Origin: Streptomyces sp. BHT-5-2
GTDB lineage: Bacteria > Actinomycetota > Actinomycetes > Streptomycetales > Streptomycetaceae
Assembly (NCBI RefSeq): GCF_019774615.1
Contig: NZ_CP081496.1
Location: forward strand, 2,046,001 to 2,110,000
DNA: 64,000 nucleotides
Direction of reading: 5' to 3'
In this document: piece by piece, positions 1-7,931 of the stretch
How positions within the stretch are numbered: position 1 is the stretch's first letter
Layout: every line of letters starts with the position of its first letter
Notes under the pieces: generated by a model
Seen by the model: only the letters and a program-made list of their open reading frames with translations
Database searches by the model: none
What the model was told of the DNA's origin: nothing
Translations under genes and position numbers: made by a program

Positions 1-50
1 TCCGCTTACCGTTGCGGGTCAGCGCCGGACTCTCACCGGACTTCCCCCGC
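1..50 (-). ncRNA. Cobalamin riboswitch (3' part, cut by window edge)
   Basis: Read on the minus strand, 50 down to 1 gives GGGAAGTCCGGTGAGAGTCC followed by GGCGCTGACCCGCAACGGTA, which is the conserved core and B12-box half of AdoCbl-type cobalamin riboswitches. The controlled gene lies to the left of the window. The 5' arm should lie just right of base 50, close to the end of the FABP gene, but I cannot assign its helices. Such switches usually repress B12 synthesis, cobalt or B12 transport, or B12-independent isozymes when cobalamin is present. Confidence 0.8.
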
Positions 51-95
51 GGGGCGCGTCATGAAGTTGTGGTGCGGGCCGGGCGGCCCCGGGGC

Positions 96-707
96 TCAGC
101 CCTCGTACGGCGTGCCGTCCGGGCGGAAGAACGCGACGCCGTCCGGCATGTCGTCGGGCAGGCTCTCGGCCCACTCCTTGAGGTCGGTGACCTTCTTCAG
201 CTGCGCGGACATGTACGGGCGCAGCGGCACCTCGGGGGTGGACTTCTCGCCGACCCACATCAGGTCGCCCTTGACGTAGCCGTAGAGCCGCTTGCCGCCG
301 GTGTACGGGCCGGCCGCGGCGGTCCGCGCGATGGCGTCGGTGGCCAGGTCGATCTGCGGCTTCTGGTCGGCCAGCTCGCCGTACCAGATCTCGACGACGC
401 CCTGGTCGCGGGTCATCACGACCTCGACCTGGCGGTCCGCGTCCACGCGCCAGAAGCCGGTCTCGGTCTCCAGCGCGGTGACCTTCCTGCCCTCCTCGTC
501 GAGCACCCACGTGTGCGAGGTGTACTCGAGGAAGTCACGGCCGTCGTGGGAGAAGACGACCTCCTGGCCGAAGTTGCACTTCTCGACGCCGGGGGCCTGC
601 GTGTCGTCGTCTCCGACGCGGGCGAAGACGCCCGCGCCCTCCCAGCGGCCGAGGAGGAAGGCCAGCGGGACCAGCGACGGGTTCAGGTCGGACGGGATCT
701 CGATCAT
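96..707 (-). CDS. FABP/nitrobindin-like beta-barrel protein (DUF1794 family)
   Basis: 203 residues, a normal length for the actinobacterial FABP-fold family related to nitrobindin. The signature near the N-terminus is LLGRWEGAGVF, the family's G-x-W-x-G-x-G loop, followed by alternating beta-strand segments. Nitrobindins bind ferric heme through a C-terminal histidine and can isomerise peroxynitrite; here I find no histidine in the last hundred or so residues, so heme binding is doubtful and the ligand is unknown. The protein looks cytosolic: no signal peptide or membrane segment. The ATG at 707 gives the family-typical start. It lies 43 bp downstream of a 33-residue membrane peptide on the same strand and is probably cotranscribed with it. 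Confidence 0.8.
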   Translation of the reverse strand: MIEIPSDLNPSLVPLAFLLGRWEGAGVFARVGDDDTQAPGVEKCNFGQEVVFSHDGRDFLEYTSHTWVLDEEGRKVTALETETGFWRVDADRQVEVVMTRDQGVVEIWYGELADQKPQIDLATDAIARTAAAGPYTGGKRLYGYVKGDLMWVGEKSTPEVPLRPYMSAQLKKVTDLKEWAESLPDDMPDGVAFFRPDGTPYEG

Positions 708-750
708 GAGCTCAGGCGATCTGTCGTGGGGGCGGGAGAGGGGTGGGCGC

Positions 751-852
751 TCAGCGCTGGCCCTGGTACAGCTTCTTCCAGGTCAGCCCGGCGAACGCGA
801 TCACGCCGACGGCGACCAGAACCAGCAGGGTGGTGAAGAATGCCTCAAGCAC
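751..852 (-). CDS. 33-residue single-span membrane peptide
   Basis: GTG start at 852 with an AAGGAG ribosome site about seven bases upstream. The product begins MLEAFFTTLLVLVAVGVIAF and ends WKKLYQGQR: one hydrophobic helix of about 20 residues with a basic, aromatic C-terminal tail, so probably an inner-membrane mini-protein with its tail in the cytosol. It precedes the FABP-fold gene on the same strand. No function is known to me. The good ribosome site, clean start and full-length membrane helix are the evidence that it is real. Confidence 0.65.
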   Translation of the reverse strand: MLEAFFTTLLVLVAVGVIAFAGLTWKKLYQGQR

Positions 853-966
853 GAGCGCGCTCCTTGGGCGGAGTGAGGTGTTACGGACCGCCTGAGAGTC
901 TAGTCGGCGCCCTCGGCGGCGGCGCTGTGAGGTCCGCGTCGGGTCCGCCACGCCTACGCTGGGCCC

Positions 967-1332
967 ATGGCGAAGAAGCTCGTGATCAAGGTGACGGCGG
1001 GTGCGGACGCGCCCGAGCGGTGCTCGCAGGCGTTCACGGTGGCGGCGGTGGCGGTGGCCAGCGGCGTCGAGGTGTCGCTGTGGCTGACCGGGGAGTCGGT
1101 GTGGTTCGCGCTGCCGGGGCGGGCGGCGGAGTTCGAGCTGCCGCACGCGGCGCCGCTGCCGGAGCTGATCGAGGGGATCCGCGCGGGCGGCGGGGCGATC
1201 ACGGTCTGCACGCAGTGCGCGGCGCGGCGCGACATCGAGGAGTCGGACCTGATCGAGGGGGCGGGCATCGCCGGTTCCCAGCTGTTCGTCAGCGAGATCA
1301 TGCCGGACGGCGTGCAGGCGCTCGTCTACTGA
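967..1332 (+). CDS. DsrE family protein
   Basis: 121 residues starting MAKKLVIKVTAGADAPERCS, with the DsrE/F Rossmann-like fold pattern: an N-terminal strand, a helix carrying the AF-VAAVAVASG segment, then VSLWLTGESVW. DsrE-type proteins take part in sulfur relay, carrying persulfide on a cysteine, or are structural paralogs without that role. Cysteines are present near residue 19 and in the later segment TVCTQCAARR; the CxxC pair could carry a persulfide or bind metal. The location beside rhodanese and DUF1416 genes supports a sulfur-handling role, but that is inference. It is transcribed opposite to its neighbours. Confidence 0.8.
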   Translation: MAKKLVIKVTAGADAPERCSQAFTVAAVAVASGVEVSLWLTGESVWFALPGRAAEFELPHAAPLPELIEGIRAGGGAITVCTQCAARRDIEESDLIEGAGIAGSQLFVSEIMPDGVQALVY

Positions 1333-1349
1333 CGCCCGGGGCGCGGGCC

Positions 1350-1649
1350 CTAGCTCCGGCGGCGGTCCTCGTCGTCGCGGTCGTCCAGCTCGCGCCACCA
1401 GCGGTCGGACTCCGGGTCGCCGGACTCGTCCCACCAGCGCTCGCCCGGCTCGCGGCGGTTGCCGACGACGGCCGCGCAGGGCGGGATGACCATGGCGACG
1501 ACGCACATCGCGACCGCGGCCGGCACGGACCACAGCCGCACCACGCTCCACGCCAGCACGAACAGCATCAGGCACACGCCCATCAGGACGAAGTACCGGC
1601 GGTGGCGGCGCTGCGGCGGGGTGAGCCGGTGATGCGCATGCGCGGACAT
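1350..1649 (-). CDS. DUF3099 family membrane protein
   Basis: 99 residues. It begins MSAHAHHRLTPPQRRHRRYF and then carries two hydrophobic spans (roughly residues 20-38 and 43-62) followed by an acidic, Trp/Arg-rich tail (RWWDESGDPESDRWWRELDD). This matches the actinobacterial DUF3099 family of small two-span membrane proteins of unknown function. It converges with the DsrE gene, with 17 bp between the stops. Its promoter must lie in 1650-1731, just beyond the terminator that serves the DUF1416 side. Confidence 0.75.
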   Translation of the reverse strand: MSAHAHHRLTPPQRRHRRYFVLMGVCLMLFVLAWSVVRLWSVPAAVAMCVVAMVIPPCAAVVGNRREPGERWWDESGDPESDRWWRELDDRDDEDRRRS

Positions 1650-1731
1650 ACATCCACGGTAAGTCCGCCGGGTCCCGGAAAGAAGCCCGTGGGAGGGCCG
1701 TTACGGGCGGCCCGCCGCACAGGGGCAGCAC

Positions 1732-1784
1732 GGAGGGCCGCACCCCACAGCCAAGGCGTCCAAACCCCTGGGGTGCGGCCCTCC
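1732..1784 (-). terminator. Strong hairpin terminator of the rhodanese-DUF1416 unit
   Basis: A perfect 16-bp inverted repeat: the left arm GGAGGGCCGCACCCCA at 1732-1747 pairs with the right arm at 1769-1784, leaving a 21-base loop. It lies 44 bp past the DUF1416 stop in the direction of minus-strand transcription. There is no U-run, as is common for Streptomyces terminators. Confidence 0.7.
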
Positions 1785-1827
1785 GGCCCTACGGACCCGG
1801 ATCGCGGATCCGTACGCGCGCGTGCCG

Positions 1828-2115
1828 TCAGACGGCGATGGCGACCTCCGACAGCCCGCCCTTCTGCGCGACGACCGTGCGGTCCGCGCTGCCGCCCGGC
1901 ACGAGGGCGCGCACCGTCCAGGTGCCCTCGGCCGCGTAGAAGCGGAACTGTCCGGTCGCGGAGGTGGGGACCTCGGCGGTGAACTCGCCGGTGCTGTCCA
2001 GCAGGCGGACGTAACCGGTGACGGGCTGGCCGTCGCGGGTCACGCTGCCCTGGATGGTGGTCTCACCGGGCTTGATGGTCGAGGCGTCCGGGCCGCCGGC
2101 CTGTGCTCCACACAT
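1828..2115 (-). CDS. DUF1416 domain protein
   Basis: 95 residues beginning MCGAQAGGPDASTIKPGETT, then a carboxypeptidase-regulatory-like beta-sandwich pattern (IQGSVTRDGQPVTGYVRLLD, then TGQFRFYAAEGTWTVRAL). DUF1416 proteins accompany a thiosulfate sulfurtransferase in actinobacteria. Here the gene follows that rhodanese by 38 bp on the same strand, so the two form an operon closed by the hairpin at 1732-1784. The conserved cysteine at residue 2 may be functional. No enzymatic role is established to my knowledge. Confidence 0.85.
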   Translation of the reverse strand: MCGAQAGGPDASTIKPGETTIQGSVTRDGQPVTGYVRLLDSTGEFTAEVPTSATGQFRFYAAEGTWTVRALVPGGSADRTVVAQKGGLSEVAIAV

Positions 2116-2153
2116 GGGTACTTCCTTGAGGGGTAGGGAGGGGGCTCTCGGGG

Positions 2154-2999
2154 TTACTTGTTGGCGCCGAGCTCGATCGGGACGCCGACCAGCGAGCCGT
2201 ACTCGGTCCAGGAACCGTCGTAGTTCTTGACGTTGGTCTGGCCCAGCAGCTCGTGCAGCACGAACCAGGTCAGCGCGGAGCGCTCACCGATCCGGCAGTA
2301 GGCGATGGTGTCCTTGGCGAGGTCGACGGCCTCCTCCTCGTAGAGGGCGGTGAGCTCGTCGTCCGACTTGAAGGTGCCGTCGTCGTTGGCGTTCTTCGAC
2401 CACGGGATGTTGCGGGCGCTGGGCACGTGGCCGGGGCGCTGCGACTGCTCCTGCGGGAGGTGAGCCGGGGCCAGCAGCTTGCCGCTGAACTCGTCGGGCG
2501 AGCGGACGTCGACCAGGTTCTTGTCGCCGATCGCGGCGACCACGTCGTCGCGGAAGGCGCGGATCGAGGTGTCCTGGGCCTGGGCCTGGTAGGCGGTGGC
2601 CGGGCGCCGCGGGACCTCGGAGCCGTCGACCAGGTCGCGGGAGTCCAGCTCCCACTTCTTGCGGCCGCCGTCGAGCAGCTTGACGCTGTCGTGGCCGTAG
2701 AGCTTGAAGTACCAGTACGCGTACGCCGCGAACCAGTTGTTGTTGCCGCCGTAGAGGACGACCGTGTCGTCGTTGGCGATGCCCTTCGCGGAGAGCAGCT
2801 TCTCGAAGCCCTCCTGGTCGACGAAGTCGCGGCGGACCGGGTCCTGGAGATCCTTCTTCCAGTCGATCCGGACGGCGTTCTTGATGTGGTTCTTGTCGTA
2901 GGCCGAGGTGTCCTCGTCGACCTCGACGAGCACCACCTTCGGGTCCTCGAGGTGGGCCTCGACCCAGTCGGCGTCTACCAGGACGTCGCTACGGCTCAT
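2154..2999 (-). CDS. sseA: Thiosulfate/3-mercaptopyruvate sulfurtransferase
   Basis: 281 residues with two tandem rhodanese domains. The N-terminal inactive copy runs from about residue 5 to 125 (SRSDVLVDADWVEAHLEDPK), the catalytic copy from about 155 to 275. The active-site loop is CRIGERS with the persulfide cysteine at 235; the CxIxER type of loop resembles actinobacterial CysA/SseA enzymes, which transfer sulfur from thiosulfate to cyanide or thiols. ATG at 2999. DUF1416 lies downstream in the same operon. About 160 bp upstream on the same strand is a 35-residue peptide of the cysteine/arginine leader type, so transcription is probably controlled by attenuation in response to cysteine supply. 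The gene is often called cysA or sseA in actinobacteria; the symbol is by homology only. Confidence 0.9.
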   Translation of the reverse strand: MSRSDVLVDADWVEAHLEDPKVVLVEVDEDTSAYDKNHIKNAVRIDWKKDLQDPVRRDFVDQEGFEKLLSAKGIANDDTVVLYGGNNNWFAAYAYWYFKLYGHDSVKLLDGGRKKWELDSRDLVDGSEVPRRPATAYQAQAQDTSIRAFRDDVVAAIGDKNLVDVRSPDEFSGKLLAPAHLPQEQSQRPGHVPSARNIPWSKNANDDGTFKSDDELTALYEEEAVDLAKDTIAYCRIGERSALTWFVLHELLGQTNVKNYDGSWTEYGSLVGVPIELGANK

Positions 3000-3158
3000 G
3001 GTCTTCTCTCCTCCGGGGCAGTTGCGGGGGGCGGGCTTGAGGGGTGCACGCGTACGCCGGACGGCGCGGCGCGATCGGGCGCGCGGCGCTGTACGGGGGA
3101 CTCGTGAGGGGGCGGCCTCAAGGGGCGGCCGGCCGGGGTGACGGGGACGAACGGCCCG

Positions 3159-3266
3159 TCAGGCGGGGCGACAGAGCATGGCGGCGACGCGGCACAGGTC
3201 GACTGCCCGCCGCTTCGTGAGTACCGCCTGTCCCCGTGGACGGAGACCGCTCAATGCGCTCTGCAT
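3159..3266 (-). CDS. 35-residue leader peptide of the sulfur-gene type
   Basis: The ATG at 3266 opens a 35-codon frame ending KRRAVDLCRVAAMLCRPA. This fits the actinobacterial pattern RR-x-VDLxR-x(4,5)-CR seen in short leader peptides before sulfur-assimilation genes; two cysteines sit near the end, each followed by arginine. The ATG is seven bases after a TACGAT box with no Shine-Dalgarno between, so the mRNA is probably leaderless. The downstream gene is the sulfurtransferase, 159 bp away. In mycobacteria, related cysteine-containing uORFs stall when cysteine is scarce and raise expression downstream; the same logic here is inference. Confidence 0.75.
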   Translation of the reverse strand: MQSALSGLRPRGQAVLTKRRAVDLCRVAAMLCRPA

Positions 3267-3273
3267 GGGTCCG

Positions 3274-3303
3274 ATCGTAGGGAGGCGGAGCGCGGCATGT
3301 CAC
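3274..3303 (-). promoter_or_regulatory. Promoter of the leader peptide-sulfurtransferase unit
   Basis: On the minus strand a GTGACA hexamer (3298-3303) is separated by 18 bp from TACGAT (3274-3279), and the leader ATG follows seven bases later. A second, perfect TTGACA lies just upstream at 3309-3314. Spacing and sequence fit a housekeeping sigma-HrdB promoter giving a leaderless transcript. Confidence 0.6.
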
Positions 3304-3508
3304 CGGTGTGTCAAATGGCGAGACGTGATTGCCCGCGATGCGGGATGCGTGCGCCGGGAGAAGGGGCGCGGAGCGCCCGGCGGGGCGCAGTCGCAGGTGG
3401 GGGTCTGGCGTACGGACCGGGGTGTCTCAGGAAATGGACCGGGTGGGATGGGCCCGGTTGGCGGGCTCGGGCGGCGGCCGGTGGGGCGGTCCGCCACCCG
3501 AGGGCGGC

Positions 3509-4210
3509 TCAGCGGGTGAGCTTGACGTCCGTGCCGGACGCGGTGACCGAGATGCCCTGCGCGGTCGTGGTGACCTTCTCCAGCTTCAGGCTGCCCGGCA
3601 GCTGGTCCAGCTTCCAGCCGTGGTCGGTCTGGTCCCGCACCTTGCGCTCGCAGCCGGGGAGCGCCCGGCACATCGCGGGGACGGTGTCGGCCCGCACCCG
3701 GACCGTGTCGCCGTGGACGATGTCGATCGAGCCGGTGACGTCGAACGAGCTGAGCAGCGGGACGTTGGGGGAGATCTTGACCTGGGCGCGGCCGTTCTTC
3801 TCGCCGCCGTAGGAGATCCGCACGCCGCCACCGGCCGCGTTGGTCATGTCCGCGAAGCTGATCTGGGCGGTGGCGGTCGCCGAGGCGGCGCTGTCGATGG
3901 AGCTGTAGTCGCTGGTCAGCGCGACGTCGTGGAACTGCGCCGACAGGTGCTTCAGGGTCAGCGTGCGGCCCGCGGAACGCGCCGCCACGTGGTCGAGCTC
4001 GGCGTCCACCTCGTCGAGGTTCCGTCCGGCGACCTGGGTCAGGAAGGGGAAGCCCTTGATGGAGACCTCGGGCGTCGAGGTGATCCCGTTCATGCTGCGG
4101 AGCTTGTCCGCGGCCTTGCTCTCGGCGAGATTGACCGCCACGCGGTCGGCCGCCACGAACAGCCCGCCGAATATCACGACGAGCACCAGCAGCACCTTCA
4201 GTGCGCGCAT
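3509..4210 (-). CDS. DUF2993 family (LmeA-like) lipid-binding protein
   Basis: 233 residues. The N-terminus MRALKVLLVLVVIFGGLFVA is an uncleaved anchor or signal peptide. The DUF2993 signature follows: an 'AESKAADKLRS' helix, then VSIKGFPFLTQVAGRNLDEV and a long beta-rich remainder. DUF2993 proteins resemble mycobacterial LmeA, a periplasmic phosphoinositide-binding protein involved in lipomannan elongation, so I expect an extracytoplasmic lipid or envelope role. Two cysteines (MCRALPGCERK) may form a disulfide outside the cell. A longer paralog lies at 16868-18445. The gene stands alone on its strand, with about 240 bp of gap before the leader peptide. Confidence 0.85.
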   Translation of the reverse strand: MRALKVLLVLVVIFGGLFVAADRVAVNLAESKAADKLRSMNGITSTPEVSIKGFPFLTQVAGRNLDEVDAELDHVAARSAGRTLTLKHLSAQFHDVALTSDYSSIDSAASATATAQISFADMTNAAGGGVRISYGGEKNGRAQVKISPNVPLLSSFDVTGSIDIVHGDTVRVRADTVPAMCRALPGCERKVRDQTDHGWKLDQLPGSLKLEKVTTTAQGISVTASGTDVKLTR

Positions 4211-4465
4211 CGAACCACTACCCCCACTTGTGACAGCAGCCGGACCGGGGCCCGCCCCGGCTGAGTTCCGTGCAATCCGTACGCGGGCCCCCAGCCCGCT
4301 TCCGGGGAACCCTGGGGCCCGCCCGGTGGGTCATGGCCGGGGCCGGCCCTGACCCATCGGACAGACCCTAGACGAACCGGTCGCCGGAACGGGAGCGGCG
4401 GCCGTACCGGGCGCAGAACCCTGCGCTCCGTACGGCCGCCGCGGCGCTGTGTGGCCGGCCCGGGG

Positions 4466-5743
4466 CTACCCCAGCGCCCGGCCCAGGACGTAGACCGCCG
4501 GGGACGCCAGGGCCAGCGGCAGGGCGACGCCCGCGGTCATGTGGACGAACTTCGACGGGTAGTCGTAGCTGGCCACCCGCAGGCCGATCAGGGCGCAGCC
4601 GCCGGCGGCCAGGCCCAGCAGGGCGCCGGCCGTCCCCATGCCGGTCAGCCGGCCGGCCGCGATGCCGCCGCCGACGCCCGCCAGCAGTCCGAGCACCAGG
4701 GTGAGCGGGCCGGGCAGCGGCAGCGCCCGGGCGAGCGCCGCCAGGGCGACCGCGACGGCGCCGACCACCACCGCGTCCGGGTCCGCGGCCAGCTGGCCGG
4801 CGGCGAGCACCGCCAGCGCGGACGACGTCAGGCCCGCGGTGAGCGCGTACATCCGCTCGTCCGGGCTGGAGTGGTTGCGCAGTTGCAGGACGATGACCAG
4901 CAGGCACCACACGCCGAGCGTGCCGATGGCCACCAGCGGCGCGTCCTCGTGCGGGGTAGCCAGCAGTCCGGCGTCGGTGGCCAGGCCGCCGAGGAAGGCC
5001 AGCGCGATGCCCTGGCGGGCCGGCCACATGCCGTTGAGCCGGAACCAGCCGGCGGCGGTGACGGCCTGCAGCAGCACCACCGGAACCGCCAGGAACGGGC
5101 GGGCGACCGGGGCGGCCAGCGCCAGCAGCAGGGCGAGCAGCGCGGTCAGCGCGGCCGGCTGGATACCGGGCGGGATGATCGGCGAGCGGCCTTCGAGGCG
5201 GGCGAGCTGGTTGGGCTTCAGCGGGGCCGCGGGGACGGCGGGGGCGGCAGAGGCGGCGGCCGGCTCGGACGCGGCGGCCTGCGGCTCCGGGTGGCCGGCC
5301 GGCACCGGTTCGGCGGCGGCCGTGGGCCCGTGCGCGGCCTCATGGGGGGCCTGCGGCGCGGCGTGCCGGGGTGCCTGCCGGGCAGCCTGGTGGCCGGCCA
5401 GGTCGCCGGTCCGGTCCGGGACCTGGGGGGCGTTCTGGTGGGGCGCCGCGTAGGTGCCCTGGTGCGGCGGGGGCGCCGGGGCGGCGTAGGCGTCCTGCCC
5501 GTAGGCGTCGTGCCCGTGCCCGTAGGCGTCCTGGCCGTACTGCGGGGCGGGGTGCTGCGGCTGCTGCTGCCCGTATGCCTCGTAGCCGTAGGGCTGTTGG
5601 GGCTGCTGGGCCTGGGGGAGCGGTGGCTGCTGTTGCGGCTGGTGCTGCTGCATATAGGGGTCGTAGGGCTGCTGCTCGTACGGGGTGCCGTAGGGGGAGT
5701 ACGGGTCGTACGGGTTCTGGTGCTGCGGCTGGTTGTCGCTCAT
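4466..5743 (-). CDS. Multi-span membrane protein with Pro/Gln/Tyr-rich N-terminus
   Basis: 425 residues in two parts. Residues 1 to about 185 are low complexity, rich in Pro, Gln and Tyr (repeats such as PYDPY and QQPQ), then Ala/Pro-rich. The C-terminal half holds about eight hydrophobic helices (for example ALTALLALLLALAAPVARPF). This layout, a disordered cytosolic tail followed by a compact membrane domain, is common in Streptomyces hypothetical proteins. Its stop is about 255 bp from the start of the DUF2993 gene. The MoaD-like gene ends 10 bp from its start codon on the same strand, so the two are probably cotranscribed, MoaD-like first. I do not recognise a transport or enzyme motif. 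Confidence 0.75.
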   Translation of the reverse strand: MSDNQPQHQNPYDPYSPYGTPYEQQPYDPYMQQHQPQQQPPLPQAQQPQQPYGYEAYGQQQPQHPAPQYGQDAYGHGHDAYGQDAYAAPAPPPHQGTYAAPHQNAPQVPDRTGDLAGHQAARQAPRHAAPQAPHEAAHGPTAAAEPVPAGHPEPQAAASEPAAASAAPAVPAAPLKPNQLARLEGRSPIIPPGIQPAALTALLALLLALAAPVARPFLAVPVVLLQAVTAAGWFRLNGMWPARQGIALAFLGGLATDAGLLATPHEDAPLVAIGTLGVWCLLVIVLQLRNHSSPDERMYALTAGLTSSALAVLAAGQLAADPDAVVVGAVAVALAALARALPLPGPLTLVLGLLAGVGGGIAAGRLTGMGTAGALLGLAAGGCALIGLRVASYDYPSKFVHMTAGVALPLALASPAVYVLGRALG

Positions 5744-5753
5744 GGCCCTCTGC

Positions 5754-6017
5754 TCATCCTCCGGCGAACGGCGGCAGGACCTCGACGGTGCCGCCCTGGC
5801 TCAGCGGCACCTCCGCATGATCGCGGGAGCCGACCTGGACGCCGTCCACCAGGAAGGAACAGCGCAGCAGGACGCGGGCGAACTCCGGGTTCGCGGTGTG
5901 CGCGGCGCGGGCCGCGTCCAGCGCCTCGGCGAGCGTCGCCGCCGCGTACGGCTCCTCGGCGGCGCCCGCGGCGGCCTTGGCCGCGGCCCAGTAGCGCACG
6001 GTGCCAGTTGTTGTCAC
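5754..6017 (-). CDS. MoaD/ThiS family sulfur-carrier protein
   Basis: 87 residues from a GTG at 6017, preceded by an AGAGG ribosome site about eight bases upstream. The ubiquitin-like fold pattern is visible: TGTVRYWAAAKAAAG, then ALDAARAAHT, then CSFLVDGVQVG, ending PPFAGG. The C-terminal Gly-Gly is what MoaD and ThiS use for thiocarboxylation by an E1-like enzyme, so it probably delivers sulfur for molybdopterin, thiamine or cysteine synthesis. No partner enzyme is adjacent, so the acceptor is unknown. The stop lies 10 bp before the membrane protein gene. The reading frame stays open further upstream, but there is no better start. Confidence 0.8.
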   Translation of the reverse strand: MTTTGTVRYWAAAKAAAGAAEEPYAAATLAEALDAARAAHTANPEFARVLLRCSFLVDGVQVGSRDHAEVPLSQGGTVEVLPPFAGG

Positions 6018-6161
6018 GGCGGCCTCTTCATGTCGGGGGCTCTTGCCGCCTCCATGATGGCGTACGCGGCGGCCGACCCGGTTCCGGGCAAGTTCGGACA
6101 AGTTCGGGTAAAGACTTTCCGGCGATCCGTGTCGATTCCTGCGGTGTTCGGAGAAATTCGG

Positions 6162-6189
6162 TTGCCGAAGGCAAGTGTTCGCATAGGCT
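6162..6189 (+). promoter_or_regulatory. Promoter of the ABC exporter pair
   Basis: TTGCCG (6162-6167), a 16-bp spacer, then TAGGCT (6184-6189), with the GTG start eight bases later and no Shine-Dalgarno. This suggests a leaderless transcript. The region from 6018 to 6160 has notably more A and T than the genes around it. Confidence 0.45.
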
Positions 6190-6197
6190 TCCGGGCT

Positions 6198-7931
6198 GTG
6201 TTGCTCCGACTCGCGCGGGCGCATCTGCTGCCCTACAGGCGCTCCATATCCCTCGTCGTCCTGCTCCAGCTGATCCAGACGCTCGCCACGCTGTATCTGC
6301 CGACCCTCAACGCCGACATCATCGACAACGGTGTCGTCAAGGGCGACACCGGCTACATCTTCGGCGTCGGCGCCTTCATGATCGCGGTGACGGTGCTCCA
6401 GATCGCCTGCGCGATCGGCGCGGTCTACTTCGGCGCCCGTACGGCCATGGCGCTCGGCCGGGACGTCCGGGCCGCCGTCTTCGACCGGGTGCAGTCCTTC
6501 TCCGCCCGCGAGATGGGCGGCTTCGGCGCCCCGTCGCTGATCACCCGCACCACCAACGACGTCCAGCAGGTCCAGATGCTGGTCCTGATGACGTTCACGA
6601 TGATGGTCTCGGCGCCGATCATGTGCGTCGGCGGCATCGTCATGGCGCTCAACCAGGACGTGCCGCTGTCGGCGCTCCTCCTGGTCATCGTCCCGGTCCT
6701 CGGGATCCTCGTCTCACTGATCGTGCGCCGGTTGCGCCCGCTGTTCCGCGGGGTGCAGGAGCGCATCGACACCGTCAACCGCGTGCTGCGCGAGCAGATC
6801 GCCGGCATCCGCGTCATCCGCGCCTTCGTCCGCGACGACCACGAACGCGAGCGGTTCGCCCGGGCCAACACCGACCTCTACGACGTCTCGATGCGCGCCG
6901 GCCGGCTGATGTCGATGATGTTCCCGCTGGTCATGCTGATCGTGAACCTCTCCAGCGTGGCCGTCGTGTGGTTCGGCGCGCTGCGCATCGACGCGCAGAA
7001 GATGGAGATCGGGGCGCTGACGGCCTTCCTCAGCTACCTGATGTACATCCTGATGTCGATCATGATGGCGACGTTCATGGTGATGATGCTGCCGCGCGCC
7101 GAGGTCTGCGCCGAGCGCATCCAGGAGGTGCTGGCGACCGAGTCCAGCGTCACCCCGCCCGCCGAGCCGGTCACCACGCTGCGCCGGCACGGCGAACTGG
7201 AGCTCCGGGACGTGGAGTTCCGTTTCCCCGGCGCCGAGCAGCCGGTCCTGCGGGACGTCAGCCTGATCGCCCGCCCCGGCGAGACCACCGCCGTCATCGG
7301 CTCCACCGGTGCCGGCAAGTCCACCCTCCTCGGGCTGGTACCGCGGCTGTTCGACGCCACCGGCGGCACCGTCCTGGTCGACGGCGAGGACGTGCGCACC
7401 CTGGCCCCGGAGACGCTGGCCTCCGTGGTCGGCCTGGTGCCGCAGAAGCCGTACCTCTTCTCCGGGACGGTCGCCACCAACCTGCGGTACGGCAATCCCG
7501 ACGCCACCGACGAGGAACTGTGGCACGCGCTGGAGACCGCGCAGGCCAGGGACTTCGTCGAGCGGATGGAGGGCGGCCTGGACGCGCCGGTCGCGCAGGG
7601 CGGCACCAATGTCTCCGGCGGCCAGCGGCAGCGGCTGGCGATCGCCCGCGCCCTGGTCCGCAAGCCCGAGATCTACCTCTTCGACGACTCCTTCTCCGCC
7701 CTCGACTACGCCACCGACGCGGCCCTGCGCGCCGCGCTGGCCCGGGAGACCGACCGGGCCACCGTGGTGATCGTCGCCCAGCGGGTCGCAACGATCCGCG
7801 GCGCCGACCGGATCGTGGTCCTGGACGAGGGCCGGATCGTGGGGACCGGCACCCACGGCGAGCTGATGGCCGGCAACGAGACCTACCGGGAGATCGTGCT
7901 CTCCCAGCTCACCGAGCAGGAGGCGGCATGA
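6198..7931 (+). CDS. ABC exporter half-transporter, subunit A (degenerate Walker B)
   Basis: 577 residues: a six-helix exporter domain (about residues 1-320) fused to an ATPase domain. Walker A is GSTGAGKST, the signature is NVSGGQRQR, and Walker B is IYLFDDSFSALD. The residue after the Walker B aspartate is Asp instead of the catalytic Glu, while the signature is canonical. The next gene has the opposite defects, so the two form a heterodimer with one working ATP site, as in TmrAB or Rv1272c/Rv1273c types. The substrate is unknown (lipid, drug or peptide). The GTG at 6198 is chosen because of the promoter geometry and because upstream residues are not protein-like. It overlaps the partner gene by ATGA. 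Confidence 0.9.
   Translation: MLLRLARAHLLPYRRSISLVVLLQLIQTLATLYLPTLNADIIDNGVVKGDTGYIFGVGAFMIAVTVLQIACAIGAVYFGARTAMALGRDVRAAVFDRVQSFSAREMGGFGAPSLITRTTNDVQQVQMLVLMTFTMMVSAPIMCVGGIVMALNQDVPLSALLLVIVPVLGILVSLIVRRLRPLFRGVQERIDTVNRVLREQIAGIRVIRAFVRDDHERERFARANTDLYDVSMRAGRLMSMMFPLVMLIVNLSSVAVVWFGALRIDAQKMEIGALTAFLSYLMYILMSIMMATFMVMMLPRAEVCAERIQEVLATESSVTPPAEPVTTLRRHGELELRDVEFRFPGAEQPVLRDVSLIARPGETTAVIGSTGAGKSTLLGLVPRLFDATGGTVLVDGEDVRTLAPETLASVVGLVPQKPYLFSGTVATNLRYGNPDATDEELWHALETAQARDFVERMEGGLDAPVAQGGTNVSGGQRQRLAIARALVRKPEIYLFDDSFSALDYATDAALRAALARETDRATVVIVAQRVATIRGADRIVVLDEGRIVGTGTHGELMAGNETYREIVLSQLTEQEAA

Noticed and set aside
4451..6197. Long plus-strand open frame running into the ABC exporter, suggesting a very large protein
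   Set aside because: The part before 6198 is opposite the membrane-protein and MoaD genes, has biased Arg/Gly-rich residues and no domain. The promoter and GTG at 6198 explain the start.
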